64,000 nucleotides of DNA from Streptomyces canus. GTDB lineage: Bacteria > Actinomycetota > Actinomycetes > Streptomycetales > Streptomycetaceae. Of this stretch, positions 33,225-41,775 are shown piece by piece; positions within the stretch are counted from its first letter, which is position 1, and every line of letters begins with the position of its first letter. The DNA lies in contig NZ_KQ948686.1 of assembly GCF_001514145.1 (NCBI RefSeq), forward strand, positions 1-64,000. The letters are read 5' to 3'. The notes beneath the pieces are model-generated. The model ran no database searches. It was not told the origin of the DNA and saw nothing but the letters and a program-made list of their open reading frames with translations. A program made the translations under genes and the position numbers.

Positions 33225-33545
33225 GTGCACCCATACGACGCTCCGCGCCGGTTTCCCGGCGGACCATCGGCCACGCCGATCTACGACGCGCTCTACTCTG
33301 AGTACGTCAAAACCTTCCGGACGCTGCCGGGTGACCGCAGCGGCGAGGAGGAGCTGGGCTTCACCGCGTTCGGGAACACCCCGCACGCCTCGGGCTCGTT
33401 CAGCAGCTCGTACAGCGCCTACAGCACGGGTGCGTTCAGCGCCCGCCAGCAGTCGCAGTGGCAGCGGGTGGGACACATCGGGCAGCAGCACACCGGGATG
33501 CGCCACGTCCCGGCGGCTCTGCCACCTCCGCGCAGAGGGATCTGA
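33225..33545 (+). CDS. Small hypothetical protein, Streptomyces-type
   Basis: A 106-residue protein (GTG start) with N-terminal 'GGPSATPIYDALYSEYVK' and a Ser/Ala/Tyr-rich middle ('ASGSFSSSYSAYSTGAFS'). The TPIYDxL motif is shared with small Streptomyces proteins (I recall it from a DUF6643-type family, with low certainty). Coding is supported by codon bias and by the convergent terminator right after it. No function can be assigned. Confidence 0.6.
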   Translation: MHPYDAPRRFPGGPSATPIYDALYSEYVKTFRTLPGDRSGEEELGFTAFGNTPHASGSFSSSYSAYSTGAFSARQQSQWQRVGHIGQQHTGMRHVPAALPPPRRGI

Positions 33546-33592
33546 CGCATGAGGAAGGGCGGCCCCGGTGGGGGCCGCCCTTCCTCATGCGT
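33545..33592. terminator. Bidirectional terminator between convergent genes
   Basis: Perfect 22-bp stem (33545-33566 with 33571-33592) and a 4-nt GGTG loop, filling the 50-nt gap between the small hypothetical gene and der. It is the strongest hairpin in the window. Confidence 0.88.
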
Positions 33593-33595
33593 ACG

Positions 33596-35077
33596 TCACT
33601 TCTTCTTCGCGCCGCGCTTCTCGCGCACCCGCACCGAGATGTGGATCGGGGTGCCCTCGAAGCCGAACTCCTCACGCAGCCGGCGCTCGATGAAGCGCCG
33701 GTAGCCCGCCTCGATGAACCCGGAGGCGAAGAGCACGAACCGCGGCGGCTTGGTACCGGCCTGGGTGCCGAAGAGGATGCGCGGCTGCTTGCCGCCCCGG
33801 ATCGGGTGCGGGTGGGCGGCCACCAGCTCGCCGAGGAAGGCGTTGAGACGGCCGGTCGGGACACGCGTCTCCCAGCCCGCCAGAGCCGTCTCGATCGCGG
33901 GGACCAGCTTCTCCATGTGGCGGCCGGTCCGCGCCGAGACGTTGACGCGCGGCGCCCAGGCGACCTGGCCGAGCTCGGTCTCGATCTCCCGCTCCAGGTA
34001 GTAGCGGCGCTCCTCGTCGAGGGTGTCCCACTTGTTGTAGGCGACGACGATCGCGCGGCCCGCGTCGACGGCCATGGTGACGATCCGCTGGTCCTGGACC
34101 GAGATGGACTCGGAGCCGTCGATCAGGATGACCGCCACCTCGGCCTTCTCGACGGCGGCGGCGGTGCGCAGCGAGGCGTAGTAGTCGGCGCCCTGCTGGA
34201 GGTGGACCCGCTTGCGGATACCGGCGGTGTCGACGAACTTCCAGGTGACACCGCCGAGCTCGATGAGTTCGTCGACCGGGTCACGGGTGGTGCCGGCGAT
34301 CTCGTTGACGACGACCCGCTCCTCGCCGGCCACCTTGTTCAGCAGCGAGGACTTGCCGACGTTCGGGCGGCCGATCAGGGCGATGCGGCGAGGGCCGCCG
34401 ATCCCGGCGCCGCCGAAGGTCTGCTCGGGCGCCTCCGGCAGGGCCTCCAGGACGGCGTCCAGCATGTCGCCGGTGCCCCGGCCGTGCAGCGCGGAGACGG
34501 GGTGCGGCTCGCCCAGGCCCAGGGACCACAGGTACGCCGCGTCGGACTCGCCGCTCAGGCCGTCGACCTTGTTGGCGGCCAGCACCACGGGCTTGCCGGC
34601 CTTGCGCAGCAGTCGTACGACCGCCTCGTCGGTGTCGGTGGCGCCCACCTTGGCGTCCACGACGAACACGACGGCGTCGGCGGCCTCGATCGCGTACTCG
34701 GCCTGCGCGGCCACGGAGGCGTCGATGCCGAGGACGTCCTGCTCCCAGCCGCCGGTGTCGACGACCTTGAAGCGACGCCCCGCCCACTCGGCCTCGTAGG
34801 TGACACGGTCGCGGGTGACGCCGGGCTTGTCCTCCACGACGGCCTCGCGGCGCCCGATGATGCGGTTCACCAGAGTCGACTTGCCGACGTTGGGGCGGCC
34901 GACGACGGCGAGCACGGGCAGCGGACCGTGCCCGGCCGCCTCGATGGCCCCCTCGACGTCCTCGATGTCGAAGCCCTCTTCCGCGGCGAGCTCCATGAAC
35001 TCCGCGTACTCGGCATCGCCAAGCGCTCCGTGGTCGTGCTCTTCGGAAGAGCCCTCGGAGTGGATGTGGTCGTTCAT
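33596..35077 (-). CDS. der: Ribosome biogenesis GTPase Der (EngA)
   Basis: A 493-residue double-GTPase. G1 of domain 1 GRPNVGKST, G3 DTGGWE, G4 NKVD; domain 2 G1 GRPNVGKSS, G3 DTAGIRKR, G4 NKWD; KH-like C-terminus 'HISVRVREKRGAKKK'. Der assists 50S subunit assembly. It has an acidic N-terminal extension of about 50 residues (EGSSEEHDHGALGDAEYAEF) common in actinobacteria. It is the last gene of the aroH-tyrA / cmk-plsC-der run, 79 nt after plsC. Confidence 0.97.
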   Translation of the reverse strand: MNDHIHSEGSSEEHDHGALGDAEYAEFMELAAEEGFDIEDVEGAIEAAGHGPLPVLAVVGRPNVGKSTLVNRIIGRREAVVEDKPGVTRDRVTYEAEWAGRRFKVVDTGGWEQDVLGIDASVAAQAEYAIEAADAVVFVVDAKVGATDTDEAVVRLLRKAGKPVVLAANKVDGLSGESDAAYLWSLGLGEPHPVSALHGRGTGDMLDAVLEALPEAPEQTFGGAGIGGPRRIALIGRPNVGKSSLLNKVAGEERVVVNEIAGTTRDPVDELIELGGVTWKFVDTAGIRKRVHLQQGADYYASLRTAAAVEKAEVAVILIDGSESISVQDQRIVTMAVDAGRAIVVAYNKWDTLDEERRYYLEREIETELGQVAWAPRVNVSARTGRHMEKLVPAIETALAGWETRVPTGRLNAFLGELVAAHPHPIRGGKQPRILFGTQAGTKPPRFVLFASGFIEAGYRRFIERRLREEFGFEGTPIHISVRVREKRGAKKK

Positions 35078-35155
35078 GAAGTCCGTACCTCGTTCATCGT
35101 GGTGATCGGTGGACCCCCGGCTGTTCCGCCGGATTGATCCACTACTCAGTGTCGC

Positions 35156-35818
35156 CTAGCGCCCGGTCAGGCGCCTGGCGTTTTCCAGGTGGGTGCTGAG
35201 CTGCTTCTGGATGCGCTCGGTCGCCTCGTCGAGCGCCTTGCGTGTACGCCGTCCGCTGCCGTCGCCCGCCTCGAAGGGGTCGCCGAAGACGACGTCAACG
35301 CGGCTGCGCAGCGGAGGCAGCCCCTTTATCAACCGTCCCGGCTTCTCGGAGCTTCCCAGCACGGCGACCGGAACGACCGGTGCCCCGCTGCGCACCGCGA
35401 AGTACGCGAGTCCGGCCCGCAGGGAGGCGAAGTCGCCCTCGCCACGGGTGCCCTCCGGGAAGATACCGAGCACCCCGCCGGCCTTGAGGACATCGAGCGC
35501 CTGCGTGATCGCCCCGCGGTCGGCCACCGAGCGGTCCACCTTGAGCTGCCCGATGGCCGTCAGGAAGGGATCCAGCGGGCCGATGAACGCTTCCTTCTTG
35601 ATCAGGAAGTGCGTCGGCCGGGGTGACACGCCCATGACCATCGGGCCGTCGATGTTGTGGGAGTGGTTGACCGCGAGGATGGCGGGCCCGGTCGCGGGCA
35701 TCCTCCAGGCGCCGAGCACGCGCGGCTTCCACAGGCCGTACATCAGCCCGACGCCGATCCGCCGCCCGACCTCGGCGCCCTTCAGCGAAGGGACCGTGCC
35801 GGAAGAGTCCGTACTCAC
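35156..35818 (-). CDS. 1-acyl-glycerol-3-phosphate acyltransferase (PlsC family)
   Basis: A 220-residue acyltransferase with motif I NHSHNIDGP (H-x4-D), motif III FPEGTRGEGDF and 'GAPVVPVAVLGS'. It transfers acyl chains to lysophosphatidic acid or a related acceptor at the membrane. The GTG at 35818 overlaps the cmk stop by 4 nt (GTGA), so the genes are translationally coupled. A longer open frame upstream to 36562 overlaps cmk in another frame and is not coding. The cmk-plsC-der order is conserved in actinobacteria. Confidence 0.92.
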   Translation of the reverse strand: MSTDSSGTVPSLKGAEVGRRIGVGLMYGLWKPRVLGAWRMPATGPAILAVNHSHNIDGPMVMGVSPRPTHFLIKKEAFIGPLDPFLTAIGQLKVDRSVADRGAITQALDVLKAGGVLGIFPEGTRGEGDFASLRAGLAYFAVRSGAPVVPVAVLGSSEKPGRLIKGLPPLRSRVDVVFGDPFEAGDGSGRRTRKALDEATERIQKQLSTHLENARRLTGR

Positions 35819-36501
35819 TTCCCGGCCCGCTTCTCCTCGACGAGGGTGACGACACACTCGATGACCTGCGCCAGGGTGAGTTCGGTGGTGTCCACCTCGA
35901 CCGCGTCGTCCGCCTTGGCGAGCGGCGAGGTCTTCCGGCCGGCGTCGGCCGCGTCCCGCTTGATCAGCGCCTCGCGGGTGGCGTTGACGTCGGCGCCCTT
36001 GAGTTCCCCGCTGCGGCGCGCGGCGCGGGCCTCGGGCGAAGCGGTGAGGAAGACCTTGAGGTCGGCGTCGGGCAGCACGGTCGTACCGATGTCCCGCCCC
36101 TCGACGACGATGCCCTTCTCGGCCGAGGCCGCCAGCGACCGCTGCAGCTCGGTGATCCGGGCCCGCACCTCGGGCACCGCGCTCACCGCGCTGACCCTGG
36201 AGGTGACCTCCTGGGTCCGGATCGGACCGGCCACATCGGTCCCGTCCACCGTGATCGTCGGGTTCTCCGGATCGGTGCCGGAGACGATCTCCGCCTTGCC
36301 CGCCGCGGCGGCGATCGCGGACGGGTCGTCGATGTCGATCCCGTTGGTCACCATCCACCAGGTGATCGCCCGGTACTGGGCCCCGGTGTCCAGGTAGCTC
36401 AGACCCAGCTGCGCGGCGACAGCCTTCGAGGTGCTCGACTTGCCCGTGCCGGAGGGGCCGTCTATGGCGACAATCACGGGCTGGGCGGCGCCGTTTTCCA
36501 C
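35815..36501 (-). CDS. cmk: Cytidylate kinase
   Basis: A 228-residue (d)CMP kinase with P-loop DGPSGTGKSS, 'YLDTGAQYRAITWWM' (substrate binding), 'GIVVEGRDIGTTVLPDADLKVFLTASPEARAARR' (the GRDIGT motif and LID). It phosphorylates CMP/dCMP. GTG at 36501 is chosen (AAAGGTG upstream) since it starts directly before QPVIVAIDGP; upstream frame is Pro/Arg-rich and atypical. Followed by plsC with a 4-nt overlap. Confidence 0.96.
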   Translation of the reverse strand: MENGAAQPVIVAIDGPSGTGKSSTSKAVAAQLGLSYLDTGAQYRAITWWMVTNGIDIDDPSAIAAAAGKAEIVSGTDPENPTITVDGTDVAGPIRTQEVTSRVSAVSAVPEVRARITELQRSLAASAEKGIVVEGRDIGTTVLPDADLKVFLTASPEARAARRSGELKGADVNATREALIKRDAADAGRKTSPLAKADDAVEVDTTELTLAQVIECVVTLVEEKRAGK

Positions 36502-36615
36502 GGGGGGACACCTTTCGGGTGCGGTCTGGCGAGTGGTGTGGGGACGCGACGGTGCCCCGCACAAGGTTACTGGGTGCGCGTCACTCGTCCGGACGCCCTC
36601 GTCCCGAGGCCGGCC

Positions 36616-37701
36616 CTACTGCCGAATGGCCCAGCCCCGCTCACGCAACGACGCCGCCAGTACCGGTGCCGCCGACGGCTCGACCATCAGCTGCACCAGC
36701 CCCGCCTGCTGCCCCGTCGCATGTTCGATCCGCACATCCTCGATATTGACGCCCGCCCGCCCGGCGTCCGCGAAGATCCGGGCCAGCTGCCCCGGCTGGT
36801 CGTCGATGAGCACGGCCACGACCTCGTACACCCGCGGAGCGGACCCGTGCTTGCCGGGCACCCGGACCTGCCCGGCATTTCCCCGCCGCAGCATGTCCTC
36901 GATCCCGGACGTGCCCTCGAGCCGCTTCGCCTCGTCCGCGGACTGCAATGCCCGCAGCGCCCGCACCGTCTCCTCCAGGTCCCCGGCGACATCGGTGAGC
37001 AGGTCGGCCACCGGCCCCGGATTCGCGGAGAGGATGTCGATCCACATCCCGGGATCCGACGCGGCGATCCGGGTCACATCCCGAATCCCCTGCCCACACA
37101 GGCGTACGGCGGCCTCCTCGGCGTGCTGGAGCCGCGCGGCGACCATGCTGGACACCAGATGAGGCATGTGCGAGACAAGCGCCACGGCACGGTCGTGGGC
37201 GTCGGCGTCCATGACCACCGGCACCGCTCGGCAGTGCGAGACCAGCTCCAGCGCGAGGTTCAGCACCTCGGTGTCGGTGTCGCGGGTGGGGGTCAGCACC
37301 CAGGGCCGCCCCTCGAAGAGATCCCCGGAGGCGGCCAGCGGTCCGGACTTCTCCCGCCCGGACATCGGATGCGTACCGATGTACGAGGAGAGGTCGAGCC
37401 CCAGCCCCTCCAGCTCCCGTCGCGGCCCGCCCTTCACGCTGGCCACGTCGATGTACCCGCGAGCCACCCCGCGCCGCATCGCGTCGGCGAGCACTCCGGC
37501 CACATGCGCGGGCGGCGCGGCGACGATCGCGAGGTCGACGGGCCCGTCGGGCGCCTCGTCCGTGCCCGCGCCGAGCGCGGCGGCCGTACGGGCCTGCTCG
37601 GGATCGTGGTCGGCGAGGTGGACGGTGACACCCCGCCCGGCCAGCGCCAGCGCGGCGGACGTCCCGATCAGCCCGGTCCCGACGACGAGTGCGGTCCTCA
37701 C
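36616..37701 (-). CDS. tyrA: Prephenate dehydrogenase with ACT domain
   Basis: A 361-residue enzyme: NAD-binding start 'ALVVGTGLIGTSAALALAGRG', catalytic His in 'SSYIGTHPMSGREKSGP', 'VALVSHMPHLVSSMVAA', and a C-terminal ACT domain ('VYEVVAVLIDDQPGQLARIFADAGRAGVNIEDVRIEH') for feedback by aromatic amino acids. It converts prephenate to 4-hydroxyphenylpyruvate for tyrosine. Start overlaps the aroH stop by 4 nt, coupling the two steps of the chorismate-to-tyrosine branch. Confidence 0.95.
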   Translation of the reverse strand: MRTALVVGTGLIGTSAALALAGRGVTVHLADHDPEQARTAAALGAGTDEAPDGPVDLAIVAAPPAHVAGVLADAMRRGVARGYIDVASVKGGPRRELEGLGLDLSSYIGTHPMSGREKSGPLAASGDLFEGRPWVLTPTRDTDTEVLNLALELVSHCRAVPVVMDADAHDRAVALVSHMPHLVSSMVAARLQHAEEAAVRLCGQGIRDVTRIAASDPGMWIDILSANPGPVADLLTDVAGDLEETVRALRALQSADEAKRLEGTSGIEDMLRRGNAGQVRVPGKHGSAPRVYEVVAVLIDDQPGQLARIFADAGRAGVNIEDVRIEHATGQQAGLVQLMVEPSAAPVLAASLRERGWAIRQ

Positions 37702-38066
37702 TGCGCGATGTCCTTGCGCAGGGCGGCCGCGGCGCCGAGGTAGACGTGCGCGATGTCGGCGCGGGGCCGGTCGGACTCTATGTGCGCGAGAACACGGACG
37801 ACGCGGGGCATGGCGCCCTCGATGTCGAGTTCCTGAGCGCAGATCAGCGGTACGTCGGCGAAGCCGGTGCCGAGCTTGCGTGCCGCGGCCGCGGGGAAGT
37901 CGCTGTGCAGGTCGGGCGTGGCCGTGAACCAGATGCTGATCAGGTCGTCCGCGGTCAGCTCGTTCCGCTCCATGATGGCGGTGAGCAGCGCCCCGACCTG
38001 CTCGTCCATGTGGCCGGCCTCGTCCTGTTCGAGTTGGACGGCGCCCCGGACCGCTCGTACCGCCAC
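37698..38066 (-). CDS. aroH: Chorismate mutase, AroH class
   Basis: A 122-residue protein with the monofunctional AroH fold: N-terminal 'AVRAVRGAVQLEQDE' (active-site Arg), 'DDLISIWFTATPDLHSDFPAAAARKLGTGFADVPLICAQE' and 'RVLAHIESDRPRADIAHVYLGAAAALRKD'. It converts chorismate to prephenate. GTG start with AAGGAG 7 nt upstream. It is translationally coupled to tyrA. Confidence 0.93.
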   Translation of the reverse strand: MAVRAVRGAVQLEQDEAGHMDEQVGALLTAIMERNELTADDLISIWFTATPDLHSDFPAAAARKLGTGFADVPLICAQELDIEGAMPRVVRVLAHIESDRPRADIAHVYLGAAAALRKDIAQ

Positions 38067-38296
38067 GGCGTTGCTCCTTGCTGACGTTCGTTCGGCTCTT
38101 GACCGTCCAGCCTAGTCAGCCCGTGCGGGGCGGGTGTGCGGCGCCCGCACCCTGAGATGGCTTCCCGGACCGTGCCAATGTCACCCGAATGTCCCAGTTC
38201 CGCTACTTGGGGTGAAAACACACCTGTGCGCCTCTGGACGCGGGGCCCCGGGTCCGCTCTGATGGCAGGAAACTCGCCTCGGGGGAGGCCCCTTAC

Positions 38297-38959
38297 ATGA
38301 AGCGTTCCGGACCGTTGCTGACACTGCTCGCGGGATTGCTGGTCGGCCTGTTCATGCTTTCACTCAACGCCACGACGGGAGAGAAGCCCACGGCGTCGTA
38401 CGTGAAGCCGTCGCCCAGCACCAAGGCGTCACCGGGCACCGCACCGGCACGGACGTCCGCGCCGCCCAGCCCGTCCCCGTCACGGACCCCCGTGCCCGAG
38501 GGCGTCTACACGGGCCGTACCGACGACGACTCCTCCGCGGTCGCGATCACCGTGCGCGACGACAAGGCGATCGCGTACGTCTGCGACGGCCACAACATCG
38601 AGTCGTGGCTGCAGGGTGACGTGAAGGACGACGGCAGCCTGCGGCTCACCGGCAAGGGCGGCGCGAGCCTGGACGGCAAGGTGAAGGGGACCAAGGAGAT
38701 CCGCGGCACGGCGAACGTCGGCAGCGGGAGCTACGCCTTCACCATCGACAAGACGAAGAAGTCGTCCGGGCTCTACCGGGCGAACAGCACGGTGGCCGGC
38801 GCGAAGATCGAAGGCGGCTGGATCGTCCTTCCGGACGGCGAGCAGGTCGGCATTCTCAAGCGCGACGGCAAGCCCTCCCCGGCGCCGAGGATCGACCCGG
38901 AGACCGGTGCGGTGACGGTCGACGGACAGCAGCTCACGGCCCGTCCGGTAACCCCCTGA
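38297..38959 (+). CDS. Membrane-anchored/secreted hypothetical protein
   Basis: A 220-residue protein with an N-terminal hydrophobic segment (residues 6-24, LLTLLAGLLVGLFMLSL), then a Ser/Pro/Thr-rich stalk (~35-68) and a C-terminal beta domain ('GVYTGRTDDDSSAVAITVRDDKAIAYVCDGHNIESWLQG'). I do not recognise the fold with certainty. It is the first gene of a plus-strand set with a 4-TM protein and a Rieske protein (22-nt gap), so it may belong to that surface redox module. Confidence 0.7.
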   Translation: MKRSGPLLTLLAGLLVGLFMLSLNATTGEKPTASYVKPSPSTKASPGTAPARTSAPPSPSPSRTPVPEGVYTGRTDDDSSAVAITVRDDKAIAYVCDGHNIESWLQGDVKDDGSLRLTGKGGASLDGKVKGTKEIRGTANVGSGSYAFTIDKTKKSSGLYRANSTVAGAKIEGGWIVLPDGEQVGILKRDGKPSPAPRIDPETGAVTVDGQQLTARPVTP

Positions 38960-38981
38960 CCTCCGCCCGAGGGAGCCGATC

Positions 38982-39563
38982 ATGACCGTCGACCCGAACG
39001 CGGCCACCCAGAGCTGGCCCTCGCCCGAACCCGGGCGCCGCTCCGGCCCGGCCCGCTATCTGATCCCCGCCCTCGTGGCCGCCGCGGTGGCGGTCGCCCT
39101 GGGCGCGTACGGCAAGGTCCACGACCCGACGGGGACGGCCTTCAACCTCGCCGGCTTCAGCAGCACGGGTGCGGTGAAGTCGTGGCTCGCGACGGTCGCG
39201 TTCTTCTTCGCGATCGTGCAGCTCGTCTCGGCCCTGATGGTGTACGGCAAGCTGCCGGGCCCGAGCTGGTCCGCCACCCTGCACCGCTGGTCCGGCCGCG
39301 TGGCCTTCCTGGTCGCGGTGCCGGTCGCGGTGCACTGTCTGTACGCGCTGGGCTTCCAGTCGTACGAATCACGCGTTCTGTGGCACTCACTCCTGGGTTG
39401 CTTCTTCTTCGGTGTGTTCAGTGCCAAGATGCTGCTGCTCCGCTCGGAGCGACTTCCCGGCTGGCTGCTGCCGATCGTGGGCGGGCTCGTCTTCACCGCG
39501 CTCACGATCCTCTGGCTGACCTCGGCCCTCTGGTTCTTCCGCACCTTCGGAGTCACGACATGA
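38982..39563 (+). CDS. Four-TM membrane protein (DUF6529-like)
   Basis: A 193-residue protein with four or five predicted spans. Conserved-looking His in 'TLHRWSGRVAFLVAVPVAVHCLYALGFQ' and 'RVLWHSLLGCFFFG' are spaced like those of cytochrome b561-type heme proteins. I recall the family as DUF6529. It overlaps the Rieske gene by 4 nt (ATGA). A heme-bearing membrane anchor passing electrons to or from the Rieske protein is a reasonable inference, but heme binding is not shown. Confidence 0.72.
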   Translation: MTVDPNAATQSWPSPEPGRRSGPARYLIPALVAAAVAVALGAYGKVHDPTGTAFNLAGFSSTGAVKSWLATVAFFFAIVQLVSALMVYGKLPGPSWSATLHRWSGRVAFLVAVPVAVHCLYALGFQSYESRVLWHSLLGCFFFGVFSAKMLLLRSERLPGWLLPIVGGLVFTALTILWLTSALWFFRTFGVTT

Positions 39564-39967
39564 CGCACAGCCCGACGCGGCGCACGATCCTTCTCACGAC
39601 GGGCGCGGCGACGCTGACCGTCGGCTGCGGCGAGTACGGCAACGAGAACGGCGACTCCGGGTCCAGTTCGGCGCAGGCCGGCACCGAACTGGCGAAGACC
39701 AGTGAGATCCCGGTCGGCGGCGGGAAGATCTTCAAGGACGAGAAGGTCGTCGTCACCCAGCCGAAGGAGGGTGAGTTCAAGGCCTTCTCGGACATCTGCA
39801 CCCACCAGGGCTGCCAGGTGACCAGCGTGTCCGGCGGCACCATCAACTGCCCCTGCCACGGCAGCAAGTTCAACATCACGGACGGCTCGGTGGCCAACCC
39901 GCCGGCCAACAAGCCGCTGCCCGAGAAGCAGATCAAGGTCAGCGGGGACTCGATCCAGCTCGCCTAG
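39560..39967 (+). CDS. Rieske 2Fe-2S lipoprotein, Tat/lipobox-type
   Basis: A 135-residue protein: N-terminal 'TRRTILLTTGAATLTVGC' with twin-Arg and a lipobox-like Cys23. The Rieske domain has ligands Cys80-x-His82 (CTH) and Cys97-x2-His100 (CPCH), with Cys85 and Cys99 placed to form the stabilising disulfide. The motif CTHQGC…CPCHGSKFN is complete. It lies outside any bc1 operon, so its electron partner is probably the 4-TM protein it overlaps. The stop overlaps the convergent ADP-ribosylglycohydrolase gene by 4 nt. Confidence 0.92.
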   Translation: MTHSPTRRTILLTTGAATLTVGCGEYGNENGDSGSSSAQAGTELAKTSEIPVGGGKIFKDEKVVVTQPKEGEFKAFSDICTHQGCQVTSVSGGTINCPCHGSKFNITDGSVANPPANKPLPEKQIKVSGDSIQLA

Positions 39968-40983
39968 GCGTCCCAGAGCGCCCCGAGCGTCACCAGTTCG
40001 CTGCCGTATTCGATCCGGTCGGCCCACTCGACCGGCCAGGCGTCCGCCCCGAGGTGGGCGCCTGCGAAGGCGCCCGTCAGGCAGGCGATCGAGTCGGAGT
40101 CGCCGGAGCTGCACGCGGCCCGCCGCAGGGCCGTCAGCGGCTCCTCGGGGAACTGCAGGAAGCACAACAGTCCGGTCGCCAGGGCTTCTTCGGCGATCCA
40201 GCCCGCCCCGGTGGCCAGGCACGGGTCCTCCTCGGGCGAGGCGGTGCGCACGGCGTCGTCGAGCCGGTCGAGGACCGCCAGGCACTCGTCCCAGCCACGC
40301 GCGATGAACTGCCCGGGCGTCCGGTCCTGGCTGCGGGTCCACAGGTCGCCGAGCCAACGCTCGTGGTACTGCCCCCGGTTCACCAGGGCGTACGACCGCA
40401 GCAGCCCGACCAGCTCGCCCGGCTCGGCTCCCTGTAGGAGCAGCCGCACGGCACGCGCGGTGAGGTCCGACGCTGCCAGCGCGGTCGGGTGGCCGTGGGT
40501 GAGCGCGGACTGCAACTGGGCGGCGCCCGCGCGCTGTTCGTCACTGAGCCCGAGAACGAGTCCGACGGGTGCCACGCGCATGTTGGCGCCGCAGCCCTTG
40601 GAGTTGATCTGGCTGGCTTCCTGCCAGGGCAGTTGCTCGTCCTTGAGCAGGGAGCAGGCCCGCAGACAGGTGTTTCCCGGCGCCCTGTTGTTCTCCGGTG
40701 ACTGATACCAGTCGACGAACTCCTCCCTCACGGGCCGCTCCAGGCGCTTGGGCCCGAGCACCCCTCGATCCATCGCCGTCCGCATTCCCCTCCCCAGCGC
40801 CAGCGTCATCTGCGTGTCGTCGCTGACGATCGCCGGGGTCCGCAGCTCCATCTCCCGCCAGGGTCCGCACTTGGCGAGGATCGACGGCACGTCGCTGAAC
40901 TCGGTCGGGAAGCCGAGGGCGTCCCCGAGGGCGAGGCCGACGAGTGTTCCGGTGGCGGCGCGTTTGGTCAGGATCGTGGTCAT
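39964..40983 (-). CDS. ADP-ribosylglycohydrolase family protein
   Basis: A 339-residue enzyme of the DraG/ARH fold, with 'AATGTLVGLALGDALGFPTEF', 'ELRTPAIVSDDTQMTLALGRGM' (metal-binding DDT) and 'ACSSGDSDSIACLTGAFAGAHLGADAW' (second metal DSD). It removes ADP-ribose from proteins or hydrolyses ADP-ribosyl compounds. ATG at 40983 overlaps the Nudix regulator stop by 4 nt. Pairing with an NrtR-like Nudix regulator suggests an NAD/ADP-ribose turnover operon. Confidence 0.9.
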   Translation of the reverse strand: MTTILTKRAATGTLVGLALGDALGFPTEFSDVPSILAKCGPWREMELRTPAIVSDDTQMTLALGRGMRTAMDRGVLGPKRLERPVREEFVDWYQSPENNRAPGNTCLRACSLLKDEQLPWQEASQINSKGCGANMRVAPVGLVLGLSDEQRAGAAQLQSALTHGHPTALAASDLTARAVRLLLQGAEPGELVGLLRSYALVNRGQYHERWLGDLWTRSQDRTPGQFIARGWDECLAVLDRLDDAVRTASPEEDPCLATGAGWIAEEALATGLLCFLQFPEEPLTALRRAACSSGDSDSIACLTGAFAGAHLGADAWPVEWADRIEYGSELVTLGALWDA

Positions 40984-41696
40984 GCGGGGCGTCCTTCCGG
41001 GGACGGTCGGAGGAGAGGGGGGTGCAGGGCGGTGGCCGGTCCCGCGCGGTAGAGCGCGGCCGGTTTGCCGCGGCCGCCGGTCAGACGTGCGGCGCCGGGG
41101 ACGGCCTCGACGAAGCCGGGCGTGGCGAGCACCTTGCGGCGGAAGTTGGGCCGGTCGAGGGTGGTGCCCCACACGGTCTCGTACACCTGCTGGAGCTCGC
41201 CGAGAGTGAACTCGGGCGGGCAGAAAGCGGTGGCGAGGCAGGTGTACTCGAGCTTGGCCCCCACGAGTTCATGGGCGTCGGCCAGGATGCGGTCGTGGTC
41301 GAAGGCGAGCGGCCCCGCCTTGTCGTACGGCACCCAGCGGGCCTCGGCCGCGTCGCTGCCGCCGTGCGGCTCGGGCGGGTCGGGGAGCAGCGCGGCGAAC
41401 GCGACGGAGACGACCCGCATCCGGGGGTCGCGGTCGGGCTCGCTGTAGGTCCGCAGCTGCTCCAGATGCAGCCCGGAGACGTCCGACAGCCCGGTCTCCT
41501 CGGCGAGTTCGCGCCGGGCCGCCGTCTCCGCGGACTCGTCCGGGTGCACGAACCCGCCGGGCAGAGCCCAGTGTCCGGCGTACGGCTCCTGCCCCCGCTC
41601 GACGAGCAGCGCGTGCAGGGTGCCTTCCGTGACGGTGAGGACGGCGAGGTCGACGGTGACGGCGAAGGGTTCGTGGGCGTACTTGTCGTAGTCCAC
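40980..41696 (-). CDS. NrtR-like Nudix regulator (Nudix + winged helix)
   Basis: A 238-residue protein: complete Nudix box 'GFVHPDESAETAARRELAEETGL' (G-x5-E-x7-REL-x-EE-x-G-L) followed by a C-terminal winged-helix-like segment ('EFTLGELQQVYETVWGTTLDRPNFRRKVLATPGFVEAV'), the NrtR layout. NrtR controls NAD metabolism genes in response to ADP-ribose. GTG start with AAAGGGGG-type site. Upstream lies a clean GACTAT inverted repeat over the -10 region. The intact Nudix box suggests hydrolytic ability may be retained; many NrtR proteins have lost it. Confidence 0.88.
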   Translation of the reverse strand: MDYDKYAHEPFAVTVDLAVLTVTEGTLHALLVERGQEPYAGHWALPGGFVHPDESAETAARRELAEETGLSDVSGLHLEQLRTYSEPDRDPRMRVVSVAFAALLPDPPEPHGGSDAAEARWVPYDKAGPLAFDHDRILADAHELVGAKLEYTCLATAFCPPEFTLGELQQVYETVWGTTLDRPNFRRKVLATPGFVEAVPGAARLTGGRGKPAALYRAGPATALHPPLLRPSPEGRPA

Positions 41697-41724
41697 GCGC
41701 GCTCGCCCCCTTTATGGTCAGGAT

Positions 41725-41747
41725 GACTAATAGTCCTTACGACTATA
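41725..41747 (-). promoter_or_regulatory. Operator/promoter of the NrtR-like operon
   Basis: ATAGTC-cttac-GACTAT (41730-41746) perfect 6-bp arms, preceded by a further GACTA half-site at 41725. On the minus strand the same bases give TATAGT, a consensus -10 (41742-41747), with TTGTGG as -35 about 19 nt upstream. A repressor bound here would block the operon promoter. Confidence 0.6.
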
Positions 41748-41775
41748 AAGAGTGCGAGGGTTGTTCCACAAGTCC

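Noticed and set aside
35156..36562. Apparent fusion of plsC with an upstream Arg-rich domain
   Set aside because: The upstream part overlaps cmk in another frame; GTG at 35818 with a 4-nt overlap gives the normal PlsC.
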